DNA of 64,000 nt from contig JADJCS010000014.1 in assembly GCA_016703105.1 (NCBI GenBank), positions 62,001-126,000 on the forward strand, given 5' to 3'. Origin of the DNA: Flavobacteriales bacterium. Its GTDB lineage: Bacteria > Bacteroidota > Bacteroidia > Flavobacteriales_F > PHOS-HE28. The notes beneath the pieces were generated by a model. It ran no database searches and had not been told where the DNA came from. It saw nothing but the letters and a program-made list of their open reading frames with translations. A program made the position numbers and the translations under genes. Numbering within the stretch: the first letter of the stretch is position 1; every line of letters begins with the position of its first letter. Below are positions 1 through 7,153 of this stretch, one piece after another.

Positions 1-510
1 TGAAGGCAGGGCTCGTTACATTGGCCATGGTGGTGGGTGCGCTGAAAAGCGTCCAGATGTCGTAGATGGGAAGTTGGAGCGCGTTTGTGGCGGTGCTCCA
101 TAGGCCGTAGTTGCACTGCGTGCTGCTTCCCTTGCTAAACCAAACGTTGTTGCTCTTAGCCGCATCCACCGCGTTCACGATGAAAAAGTCCCACCCGGTA
201 AGGTCCAGGTTGTTCTGGTCCGGCACAAGGAGTTGATCATCGATCCCATCGAAATCGATCGTAGGATAGCCGTTCTGAGAGCCCCTACCACCGCGGGCCT
301 TTGGGCGGGTTGACCGACCGCGAACGTCGCGTGGTTGTTGTTGCCGGAGCGATCGTTCCATGTATCCACGAACCCGCCGGTCTGGTTGACGCCGTTGTCC
401 GCCCTTAGCCAGAGCACATTGTTCGCTGCGGATCCCACACCCGCGGGGCCGTTCTGTGCGGCAAGCCCAAGTTGGATCAGGGTGCAGAGGAGGATGAAGT
501 GGTGCCGCAT
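1..510 (-). pseudogene. Partial, frameshifted secreted protein with LamG-like (concanavalin-fold) domain
   Basis: The gene starts at 510 with a signal peptide (MRHHFILLCTLIQLGLAAQN) and enters a domain typical of Bacteroidota LamG/concanavalin-like modules (VLWLRADNGV, then DTWNDRSGNNNHA). The frame is lost at the C run 282-285. Reading on in the next frame gives the expected continuation (NGYPTIDFDGIDDQLLVPDQ, then GWDFFIVNAVDAA), open to the window edge. One missing base in the homopolymer restores a single frame, so this is either a sequencing indel or a recent frameshift. The role is probably a surface or secreted glycan-binding protein. The rest of the gene lies outside the window. Confidence 0.6.
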
Positions 511-788
511 AGGTCCGATCGAACGGGCGGAGGCCCGGCGGTCAAGTGCGGCAAATCTTTGCTGATCAGAGGCCTCGTGTCAATGGTCGTCGAGCAGAAT
601 TATGTTTTCGTCGATGGTTAGCGGCTTCTGGTCAGTACGTCTGTTCTTCCGAGCCCACGACACAATGGGTCAAAAACGCTGGGTTTGTTCCTCCGGCGAT
701 GCCCCCGTTTGGGGTGGAACACAGAGAATTGCGACCAAGACCTGCCGCGATCTGAGCACTGACGGTGCTTGGAAGAGCTAAGAACGGC

Positions 789-1673
789 TCAGCCTTTCAG
801 CGCCTCCGCCCCACCGACGATCTCCAGGATCTCGTTGGTGATGCTCGCCTGCCGCGCTTTGTTGTAGGTGAGCTTCAGCTCCTTCAACAGGCTATCGGCA
901 TTGTCGGTGGCCTTGTGCATGGCCGTCATGCGGGCGCCGTGCTCGGCGGCATGGCTGTCCAGCAGTGCTTTGTAGAGTTGGATCTTGAGGCTCTTGGGGA
1001 TGATCTCCTGTACGATGGTGGCCCGATCGGGCTCCATGATGTAGTCCACCTTCGAGGTGCTGTCCTTCGCCTTCGAGGGATCGGGCGGCAATACGGGGAG
1101 GTATTGCTCTTCGGTGGTGATCTGCGTGGCGGCGTTCTTGAACTTATTGTAGTAGAGAACCACGCGGTCGTACTTACCCTCGGCGAACTTCGCCATGATG
1201 AGCTCGGCGATGGGAGCGGCCTTGTCGAAGTTCAGCCCGTCGAACAACCGGGCGAGGTCGCTCGGGAGTTCAGTGTTGAAGAGCGGCGTGCGGCGGTAGG
1301 CGTCCAAGGCCTTCTTGCCGATGGGAAGCACGGTGGCCTCAACACCCTGGGCCTTCGCATCAGCGGCCGCTTTTCGGATCATGCGGAACACTTGCGTGTT
1401 GAAGGCACCGGCAAGACCACGGTTGCTGACGATGGCTACGAAGAGCACCTTCTTCACCTCGCGCTGCTGGCTGTAGACGCCCTCGTTGCTATCCAGTGAG
1501 GCGCTCACATTGCTTAGGATCCGTTGCAACTTCTCGGCGTACGGACGCATGCGCACGATGGCGTCCTGGGCACGACGCAACTTGGCGGCGCTCACCATTT
1601 TCATGGCGGCGGTGATCTGCTTGGTGCTGTTGACCGAGACGATCCGGTTGCGTACCTCTTTCAGACTGGCCAT
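789..1673 (-). CDS. atpG: F1Fo ATP synthase subunit gamma
   Basis: This is the central stalk of F1, which couples rotor rotation to catalysis. The 294-residue protein begins MASLKEVRNRIVSVNSTKQI, the conserved N-terminal coiled-coil helix, and ends with the matching C-terminal helix (NKARQASITNEILEIVGGAE). The middle carries the conserved SNRGLAGAFN motif. It is the last gene of the minus-strand cluster, 20 nt after atpA. Epsilon (atpC) and beta (atpD) do not follow, as is usual in Bacteroidota, where they sit in a separate operon. Confidence 0.97.
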   Translation of the reverse strand: MASLKEVRNRIVSVNSTKQITAAMKMVSAAKLRRAQDAIVRMRPYAEKLQRILSNVSASLDSNEGVYSQQREVKKVLFVAIVSNRGLAGAFNTQVFRMIRKAAADAKAQGVEATVLPIGKKALDAYRRTPLFNTELPSDLARLFDGLNFDKAAPIAELIMAKFAEGKYDRVVLYYNKFKNAATQITTEEQYLPVLPPDPSKAKDSTSKVDYIMEPDRATIVQEIIPKSLKIQLYKALLDSHAAEHGARMTAMHKATDNADSLLKELKLTYNKARQASITNEILEIVGGAEALKG

Positions 1674-1693
1674 CTGCTGCGCGCTTCGCGATC

Positions 1694-3274
1694 CTAGTTG
1701 TCGAGGCTCTTCACCAGGTCCGCAGCGACCTTCTCCAGCGTACCGGTGATCTGGTCGTTATAATCGCCCTTTTTCAAGGCGGCCAGCACATCGCTGTGCT
1801 TGTTGCGGAGCATGGTAAGGAACTCGGATTCGAACTGTTTCACGTTCTTCACCGGCACCTTGCTCAGCAAACCCTTGGTGCCGCAGTAGATGATGGCGAT
1901 CTGCTCCTCCACGCGCATCGGACTGTTCTGCCCTTGCTTGAGGATCTCCACGTTGCGTGCGCCTTTATCCAGTACGGACTTTGTGGCCGCATCGAGGTCG
2001 GAGCCGAACTTGCTGAAGGCCTCCAGTTCGCGGTACTGCGCCTGGTCCAGCTTCAACGTTCCGGCCACCTTCTTCATGCTCTTGATCTGCGCGTTGCCAC
2101 CCACGCGGCTCACGCTGATACCCACGTTGATGGCAGGGCGCACACCGCTGAGGAACAGGTTGCTCTCCAGGAAGATCTGCCCATCGGTGATCGAGATCAC
2201 GTTGGTGGGGATGTAGGCGGATACGTCACCGGCCTGTGTTTCGATGATCGGCAGCGCGGTCAGTGAACCACCGCCTTTCACTTTTCCTTTCAGCGAAGCG
2301 GGCAGGTCGTTCATCTGCTCGGCCACGGTCTGGTCAGCGGTCACTTTCGCGGCGCGCTCCAAGAGGCGGCTGTGCAGGTAGAACACATCACCCGGATAGG
2401 CTTCCCGTCCTGGCGGACGGCGCAACAGCAACGAGACCTCGCGGTAGGCTACCGCTTGCTTGGAAAGGTCATCATATACGATCAGTGCGGGTCGACCGGT
2501 ATCGCGAAAATACTCGCCGATGGCGGCACCTGTGAAGGGTGCGTAGAACTGCATCGGTGCGGGATCGCTCGCGTTGGCGGCCACCACCGTGGTGTAGGCC
2601 ATGGCGCCGTTCTCCTCCAGGGTCTTTACCGTGCCGGCCACAGTGGAACCCTTCTGGCCGATGGCCACATAGATGCAGTACACGGGTTTTCCGGCGTCGA
2701 AGAACTCGCGTTGATTGATGATCGTGTCGATGGCCACCGTGCTCTTTCCTGTCTGGCGATCGCCGATGATCAGCTCGCGCTGCCCTCGGCCGATGGGGAT
2801 CATCGCGTCGATGGCCTTTACGCCGGTCTGCAGCGGCTCCTTTACCGGTTCGCGGTAAATGACACCGGGCGCCTTGCGCTCCAAGGGCATCTCGAAGAGT
2901 TCGCCGCTGATGGGGCCTTTGCCGTCGATGGGTTCGCCCAAGGTGTTCACCACGCGTCCCACCATGCCTTCACCCGTGCGGATGCTGGCGATGCGCTTCG
3001 TGCGCTTCACGGTATCGCCCTCCTTGATACCTACACTGGGGCCGAGCAATACCGCCCCCACGTTGTCCTCCTCCAGGTTCAGCACGATGGCGCGCAGGCC
3101 GTTGGTGAACTCGATGAGCTCACCGCTCTGCACACCTTTCAATCCGTAGATACGGGCGATGCCATCACCGACCTGCAGCACGGTACCGACCTCTTCCAAT
3201 TCCGCTTCACTGCGGAAACCGGCGAGTTCTTGTTTGAGGATCGCCGACACTTCGGCGGGTTTCACTTCGGCCAT
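1694..3274 (-). CDS. atpA: F1Fo ATP synthase subunit alpha
   Basis: This is the non-catalytic nucleotide-binding subunit of the F1 hexamer, 526 residues, the usual length. It contains the Walker A motif GDRQTGKST, the segment VYDDLSKQAVAYR and the alpha signature region (PGREAYPGDVFYLHSRLLER). The N-terminal beta barrel starts around residue 25 with GDGIARIYGL. It lies 12 nt after atpH and 20 nt before atpG. The start is well supported by family length. Confidence 0.98.
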   Translation of the reverse strand: MAEVKPAEVSAILKQELAGFRSEAELEEVGTVLQVGDGIARIYGLKGVQSGELIEFTNGLRAIVLNLEEDNVGAVLLGPSVGIKEGDTVKRTKRIASIRTGEGMVGRVVNTLGEPIDGKGPISGELFEMPLERKAPGVIYREPVKEPLQTGVKAIDAMIPIGRGQRELIIGDRQTGKSTVAIDTIINQREFFDAGKPVYCIYVAIGQKGSTVAGTVKTLEENGAMAYTTVVAANASDPAPMQFYAPFTGAAIGEYFRDTGRPALIVYDDLSKQAVAYREVSLLLRRPPGREAYPGDVFYLHSRLLERAAKVTADQTVAEQMNDLPASLKGKVKGGGSLTALPIIETQAGDVSAYIPTNVISITDGQIFLESNLFLSGVRPAINVGISVSRVGGNAQIKSMKKVAGTLKLDQAQYRELEAFSKFGSDLDAATKSVLDKGARNVEILKQGQNSPMRVEEQIAIIYCGTKGLLSKVPVKNVKQFESEFLTMLRNKHSDVLAALKKGDYNDQITGTLEKVAADLVKSLDN

Positions 3275-3286
3275 GGCCTTGGGCTA

Positions 3287-3847
3287 TTAGATCGCGGGGA
3301 TGTAAGGGTTCTTGGAGAATTCACGACGCAGGTCATGGAGGCGACGGCTGACGCTGGCGTCCAATTGTTCGTCGCCGACGCGGATCACGATGCCGCCGAT
3401 CAGATCGGGATCCACTTTTTCGGAAAGCGTGATGGACTTGCCCGGGAATTTGCTGGCCGCCATTTCCTGCACGCGCTCGCGGGCTTCCGTGCTCAGGGGC
3501 ACGGCGCTGCGCACTTCGCACGTGATCAGCCCTTGTTGGTGGCGGTACAATTCCGTGAAGGCGGCAGCGACATCGGGCAGCAACGCTTCACGGCCCTTGC
3601 GCACCAAAATGCTGATGAACTTCGCGGTCACTTCGCCGATCTGGCCGGCGAAGACCAGGTCCAGGATGCGGTCTTTCTTGTCCGGTTTCACCACCGGGCT
3701 TTTCAGCAGCAGTATCAGCTCGCGTTCCTTGGCGCAGGTAGCCGCCACCAAGCGCATATCCGCCTGGGTGCCTTCCAGTGTGCCATGCTCTGTGGCGAGC
3801 AGCAGCAAGCTGTTGGCGTAGCGGTAGGCGACCGGAGCGATGATCAT
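3287..3847 (-). CDS. atpH: F1Fo ATP synthase subunit delta
   Basis: This 186-residue peripheral-stalk subunit (OSCP type) joins the top of F1 to subunit b. It shows the family pattern of an N-terminal helical domain (APVAYRYANSLL, the YA.AL-like start) and a C-terminal segment (PDLIGGIVIRVGDEQLDASV) matching the conserved GG..v..gd...D.Sv signature. It overlaps the end of atpF by 4 nt (ATGA), which suggests translational coupling, and sits immediately before atpA. Confidence 0.95.
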   Translation of the reverse strand: MIIAPVAYRYANSLLLLATEHGTLEGTQADMRLVAATCAKERELILLLKSPVVKPDKKDRILDLVFAGQIGEVTAKFISILVRKGREALLPDVAAAFTELYRHQQGLITCEVRSAVPLSTEARERVQEMAASKFPGKSITLSEKVDPDLIGGIVIRVGDEQLDASVSRRLHDLRREFSKNPYIPAI

Positions 3848-4344
3848 GACTTGCGCAGGTCCGCGTCCTTCATCACCTTGTCCACCAGCGCATGCTGTGC
3901 GGCTTCGCTGCCGAGCTTCTCACGGAGGATGATCTCGGCGACCGTCACGCTCAGCTCGGCCACCTGGTTCTTCATCTCGGTGATGGCGGCGTTCTTCTCG
4001 TTCCGGATGTCCTCACGCGCGCGGCCGAGCAGCGCTTCGGCTTCGGCTTTCGCCTTGGTCTTGGCTCCCGCGATCTCCTGGTCGCGGATGTCGCGAGCTT
4101 CCTTCAGCATCACCTCACGTTCCTCGCGGGCATGACGCATCAACTCTTCATTGCCAGCGCTCATGCGGGCCATGTCCTCGCGCATCTTCTTCGCTTCGTT
4201 CAACGCCTCTTCGATGGAGCGCTCGCGTTGGGACACGCTGCCGAGGATCGGTTTCCACGCGTATTTGGCCAGCAGCCAAACCACGATGCCGAACGAGAGG
4301 CACATCCAGAAGAGGAGGCCGATGGGGGGGGTTACGAGTTCCAT
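3844..4344 (-). CDS. atpF: F1Fo ATP synthase subunit b
   Basis: This is the peripheral stalk subunit, 166 residues. It has one N-terminal membrane segment (LLFWMCLSFGIVVWLLAKYA, residues about 9-28) followed by a long charged, alanine-rich helix (repeats of KAKAEAEALLGRAREDI type) that forms the coiled-coil stator. It is placed between atpE (90 nt upstream) and atpH (4-nt overlap), in canonical order. Confidence 0.95.
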   Translation of the reverse strand: MELVTPPIGLLFWMCLSFGIVVWLLAKYAWKPILGSVSQRERSIEEALNEAKKMREDMARMSAGNEELMRHAREEREVMLKEARDIRDQEIAGAKTKAKAEAEALLGRAREDIRNEKNAAITEMKNQVAELSVTVAEIILREKLGSEAAQHALVDKVMKDADLRKS

Positions 4345-4434
4345 GGACGAGAAGGTTATGGACCCGGGTGCCTAGGGTTTGCCGGACCGCGTCGCGCACC
4401 GCGCGGCGTCGGAACCACCCTGTAGGTGCCCGCT

Positions 4435-4695
4435 TTAGAGACCTACGATGAAGCCCAATGCTACGGCACCGAGGGCAACGCCTTCCACCAGTGCGGCGGC
4501 CAGGATCATGTTGCTCACGATGTCGCCTTTCGCTTCAGGCTGGCGAGCGATGCTCTCCAGGGCGCTTCCGCCGATGCGGCCGATGCCGATACCGGCGCCC
4601 ATCGCGGCGAGACCGGCGCCGATCACGGCACCCGCTTTCGCAACGGCCATGCTGGCCTCAGGAGCGGCTTGGAGAAGGATGTTCAAAGTGGTCAT
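4435..4695 (-). CDS. atpE: F1Fo ATP synthase subunit c
   Basis: This is the rotor-ring proteolipid, 86 residues with two hydrophobic helices around the polar loop RQPEAKGD. The ion-binding carboxylate is Glu71 in AAALVEGVALG. The residue after it is Gly rather than the Ser/Thr usual in sodium-binding rings, so a proton-driven enzyme is the simpler reading (inference). The glycine-rich first helix (GAGIGIGRIGG) is typical. It is 30 nt downstream of atpB. Confidence 0.96.
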   Translation of the reverse strand: MTTLNILLQAAPEASMAVAKAGAVIGAGLAAMGAGIGIGRIGGSALESIARQPEAKGDIVSNMILAAALVEGVALGAVALGFIVGL

Positions 4696-4725
4696 CGAAG
4701 TGAAGGTTGGATGTTCGGGTTGTTC

Positions 4726-5886
4726 CTAGTGGTGATGATCGTCGTGCCCACCGGCGACGGCCGTGCCGATGTAGATGCTGGTGAGCAGCGTGAAGACGTA
4801 GGCTTGCAGCGCGCCTACAAGCAGTTCAAGGCAGTTGATGAAGATGGTGAACGCCAACGCGAAGGGACTGGTGGCATAGCCGCCGATGAGCGACTCGCCG
4901 TTCTTGCTGAATATGAAGATGAGGCAGAAGAACACCAGCAGCACGATGTGGCCCGCCATGATGTTCGCGAACAATCGCACCATGAGCACGATGGGACGGA
5001 TGAAGTGCCCCATGATCTCGATCGGCGTGAGGATGACGAGCACGGGCACCGGTATGCCGGGCATGGCGAAGATGTGCCGCCAATAGTGCTTGTTGGCTAC
5101 GAACGTGACGATCAGGAAGGTAATCGTCGCTAACACCAAGGGTGTCACGATGTTGCCCGTCACGTTCGCGCCGAACGGGAAGATGGGGATGAGGCCGATG
5201 AGGTTGAGCGACCAGATGAAGAAGAACAAGGTGAGCAGGTAGGGCAGGAAGCGCTGGTAGTGTTTCTCACCGATCGCGCTCTTGGCGATGTCGTCGCGAA
5301 CGAAGAGGATGATCGGTTCCAGGAATTTCGCGAGACCCTTCGGCGCGCTTATGCTACGCTGCGCATAGCCACGTGCCATACCCACGAACACCACGAGCAA
5401 GAGAGCGCAGGCCGCGATCAATGTGACGGCGTTCTTGGTCAGGCTCAGGTCCGTCACCTGGGCGGCTTCGTTCACTGTGCCATCGACGTGTACCGCGTGG
5501 ATCTTCTCGTGTTCGAGCAGATAGGTATAGTGCGCGCCTTGGTACGCGACGGGTCGGTGATGCTCGTCCATCAGCTTGCCGCTGCTGAAGAACTCCACGC
5601 CTTTGTCTGTCCACAGGATAACCGGGAGCGGCAGGCTCGTGTGGCCCCACAAATGCCAGCTATGCGCATCGCCGATATGCTCCATGATGAGCTTCCCGGC
5701 ATTGAACTTCTCCGGGGTGTGCGCGGAGGATGTGTGTTCCGCCACCTCGTGTCCGGCCGCAGCACCATGGGGCTGCACCACCAACGTGTCCGGATCGGCA
5801 TGAGACCCCTCCTGCGCCAGGGCCGCACCCGAAAGGAGGGTGCCGAGCAACAGCAAGGTGTTGGGGAGCAGGGCTTTCAGTGACAT
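4726..5886 (-). CDS. atpB: F1Fo ATP synthase subunit a
   Basis: This is the proton-channel subunit of Fo. The start at 5886 gives 386 residues with a cleavable-looking N-terminus (MSLKALLPNTLLLLGTLLSG), preferred over an upstream in-frame ATG at 5919 that would add 11 residues before it. The Bacteroidota-type periplasmic N-terminal extension is present, then the channel core with the essential arginine in MVRLFANIMAGH. The C-terminal helices end in a His-rich tail. A perfect -7 box (TACATTTG) lies upstream at 5917-5924, so the Fo/F1 genes may have their own promoter within the larger cluster. Confidence 0.96.
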   Translation of the reverse strand: MSLKALLPNTLLLLGTLLSGAALAQEGSHADPDTLVVQPHGAAAGHEVAEHTSSAHTPEKFNAGKLIMEHIGDAHSWHLWGHTSLPLPVILWTDKGVEFFSSGKLMDEHHRPVAYQGAHYTYLLEHEKIHAVHVDGTVNEAAQVTDLSLTKNAVTLIAACALLLVVFVGMARGYAQRSISAPKGLAKFLEPIILFVRDDIAKSAIGEKHYQRFLPYLLTLFFFIWSLNLIGLIPIFPFGANVTGNIVTPLVLATITFLIVTFVANKHYWRHIFAMPGIPVPVLVILTPIEIMGHFIRPIVLMVRLFANIMAGHIVLLVFFCLIFIFSKNGESLIGGYATSPFALAFTIFINCLELLVGALQAYVFTLLTSIYIGTAVAGGHDDHHH

Positions 5887-5916
5887 CGAAAGAGGGGGTA
5901 CCCCTGTTTGCGGCCG

Positions 5917-5924
5917 CAAATGTA
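5917..5924 (-). promoter_or_regulatory. Bacteroidota-type -7 box before atpB
   Basis: TACATTTG on the minus strand matches TAnnTTTG exactly and lies 30 nt upstream of the atpB start in the 87-nt gap after the small AtpZ-like gene. No clear -33 element was seen. Confidence 0.5.
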
Positions 5925-5973
5925 GCAGTCGTGGGCATACGACGGGAACGCTGTGTGCAACGCCGTTCCCCGA

Positions 5974-6216
5974 TCACTTGCGTTGGGCCTCTTTGAAGAG
6001 GAACCAAAGCGATCCCACGAGCCCGAAGGCGACCCCGAGCAAGGTGAAGAGGGGAAATTTCCACGCCAACTTCCCATCCAACCACCGACCACCGATCACG
6101 CCCACGGCCAGGAAGGCCACCATCTGGATACCGAGAGCGCCATACCGGGCATAGCTCTTGGCCGGGCCGGTGACCTCCTCGAGCTCTTCCTTATCGATGC
6201 CATCGTCCAGCTTCAT
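5974..6216 (-). CDS. AtpZ/AtpI-like small membrane protein
   Basis: This 80-residue protein has two hydrophobic segments (YGALGIQMVAFLAVGVIGGR and FPLFTLLGVAFGLVGSLWFL) and a short acidic N-terminus. The GGRWLDGKL turn between the helices is typical of the AtpZ/AtpI family found upstream of Fo genes, thought to help ring assembly or ion supply to ATP synthase. It overlaps the preceding gene by 4 nt and precedes atpB. The family call rests on helix pattern, size and position. Confidence 0.8.
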   Translation of the reverse strand: MKLDDGIDKEELEEVTGPAKSYARYGALGIQMVAFLAVGVIGGRWLDGKLAWKFPLFTLLGVAFGLVGSLWFLFKEAQRK

Positions 6217-6620
6217 GGGTGTGTTGGTTGGCGCATACTACCCACGAGCCGCGCCGTGCCGAAGCTGAGATAGGCGAGGTAAAGCAGCGCGAAGGAAACG
6301 GCCATCGGTTTCGCGCTCTCGGTCGGCACGAGCCGCATCAAGACGAAGAGCAGCACCAGCGAACCGAGCAGTTTGATGACAAGCCCGGCCATGAACCGAC
6401 GCATGAAGGGGCGAAGATCCGCTCCTACGGCACGCTCCTGCCAGAGCAGCAATGCGAGCGTCACGGTCGCGAACCAGACCAGCATCACGGCGAAGGGCCA
6501 AGTGAGAACAACAGAAAGCAGACGCAGTGCATACCACGTTACCCCTGTGCAAAGAAGACTGAACAGAAGGACGGGAAGTACGGCTGTGCGCCGACTTTTC
6601 GCCATGGGGCTTTTCGCCAC
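6213..6620 (-). CDS. Membrane protein of the ATP synthase cluster, unknown function
   Basis: This 135-residue protein has four predicted membrane segments (about residues 13-32, 37-58, 72-95 and 103-122) and a basic N-terminus; an alternative start lies at 6605. It occupies the slot often filled by AtpI/UncI-like proteins in Bacteroidota: between bactofilin (3-nt gap) and the AtpZ-like gene (4-nt overlap). No catalytic motif is visible. A role linked to ATP synthase assembly is inferred from position only. Confidence 0.7.
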   Translation of the reverse strand: MAKSPMAKSRRTAVLPVLLFSLLCTGVTWYALRLLSVVLTWPFAVMLVWFATVTLALLLWQERAVGADLRPFMRRFMAGLVIKLLGSLVLLFVLMRLVPTESAKPMAVSFALLYLAYLSFGTARLVGSMRQPTHP

Positions 6621-6623
6621 TGT

Positions 6624-7085
6624 TTATCGCGTGGCCTGCGCGGGCTCTACGCGGGTAGCGTTCCCTGATGTGCTCAACCGCATCGGATCCATCTCCTTCA
6701 CCACCCCGCCTGCCATGCTGCAATTCCCGGTGAAGACCGCTCCGGGCTCGATGGCGAGTTTCTTGGTGTTGATGTCCCCTTGGAGCTTCGCCGTGGCCTT
6801 CAGGCTGAGTAGGTCCTGACAATTCACTTTTCCGATCACGGTGCCCTCGATATCGGAGCTCTGGCAGATCACCTCGCCTTCGATCACACCGCTCTGGCCC
6901 ACGATCACGCGGCCTTTCGCGTTCACGATGCCCTTCACGCGGCCGTCGATGCGGATGTTGCTGTCCGATCGGATCTCACCCTCGATGGAGGTGCCCTCCA
7001 TGATACTGTTGATCTTTCCGGTGTTCACCGGCTCCGCTGCCTTGTTCATGGGTTCGGTCTTTTTATCGGGTTGGAAGATCGACAT
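6624..7085 (-). CDS. Bactofilin family cytoskeletal protein
   Basis: This 153-residue protein has a central right-handed beta-helix built of short repeats rich in G, I and V (for example IEGEIRSDSNIRIDGRVKG and VIVGQSGVIEGEV), the hallmark of polymer-forming bactofilins. Flexible tails lie at both ends. These proteins form non-nucleotide filaments that position envelope machines. It sits between porW and the ATP synthase genes. It has its own perfect -7 box upstream (7112-7119) and an AGGAGG sequence 2 nt before the start, one of the few plausible Shine-Dalgarno sites here. Confidence 0.9.
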   Translation of the reverse strand: MSIFQPDKKTEPMNKAAEPVNTGKINSIMEGTSIEGEIRSDSNIRIDGRVKGIVNAKGRVIVGQSGVIEGEVICQSSDIEGTVIGKVNCQDLLSLKATAKLQGDINTKKLAIEPGAVFTGNCSMAGGVVKEMDPMRLSTSGNATRVEPAQATR

Positions 7086-7111
7086 GGCCTCCTGGGTTCC
7101 AGTGGATGGGT

Positions 7112-7119
7112 CAAAGATA
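7112..7119 (-). promoter_or_regulatory. Bacteroidota-type -7 box before bactofilin gene
   Basis: TATCTTTG on the minus strand matches TAnnTTTG exactly, 26 nt upstream of the bactofilin start, in the 68-nt gap after porW. Confidence 0.5.
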
Positions 7120-7153
7120 ACAGCCTCAGGTACTTATCCGATGCCGCCCAAGA

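Noticed and set aside
546..755. Small plus-strand ORF between the LamG-like gene and atpG
   Set aside because: No start context, no recognisable motif, and the composition of a non-coding gap; 511-788 shows no other feature.
2372..4135. 587-codon plus-strand open frame across atpA and atpH
   Set aside because: It is antisense to well-conserved ATP synthase genes and has His/Gly-rich shadow composition.
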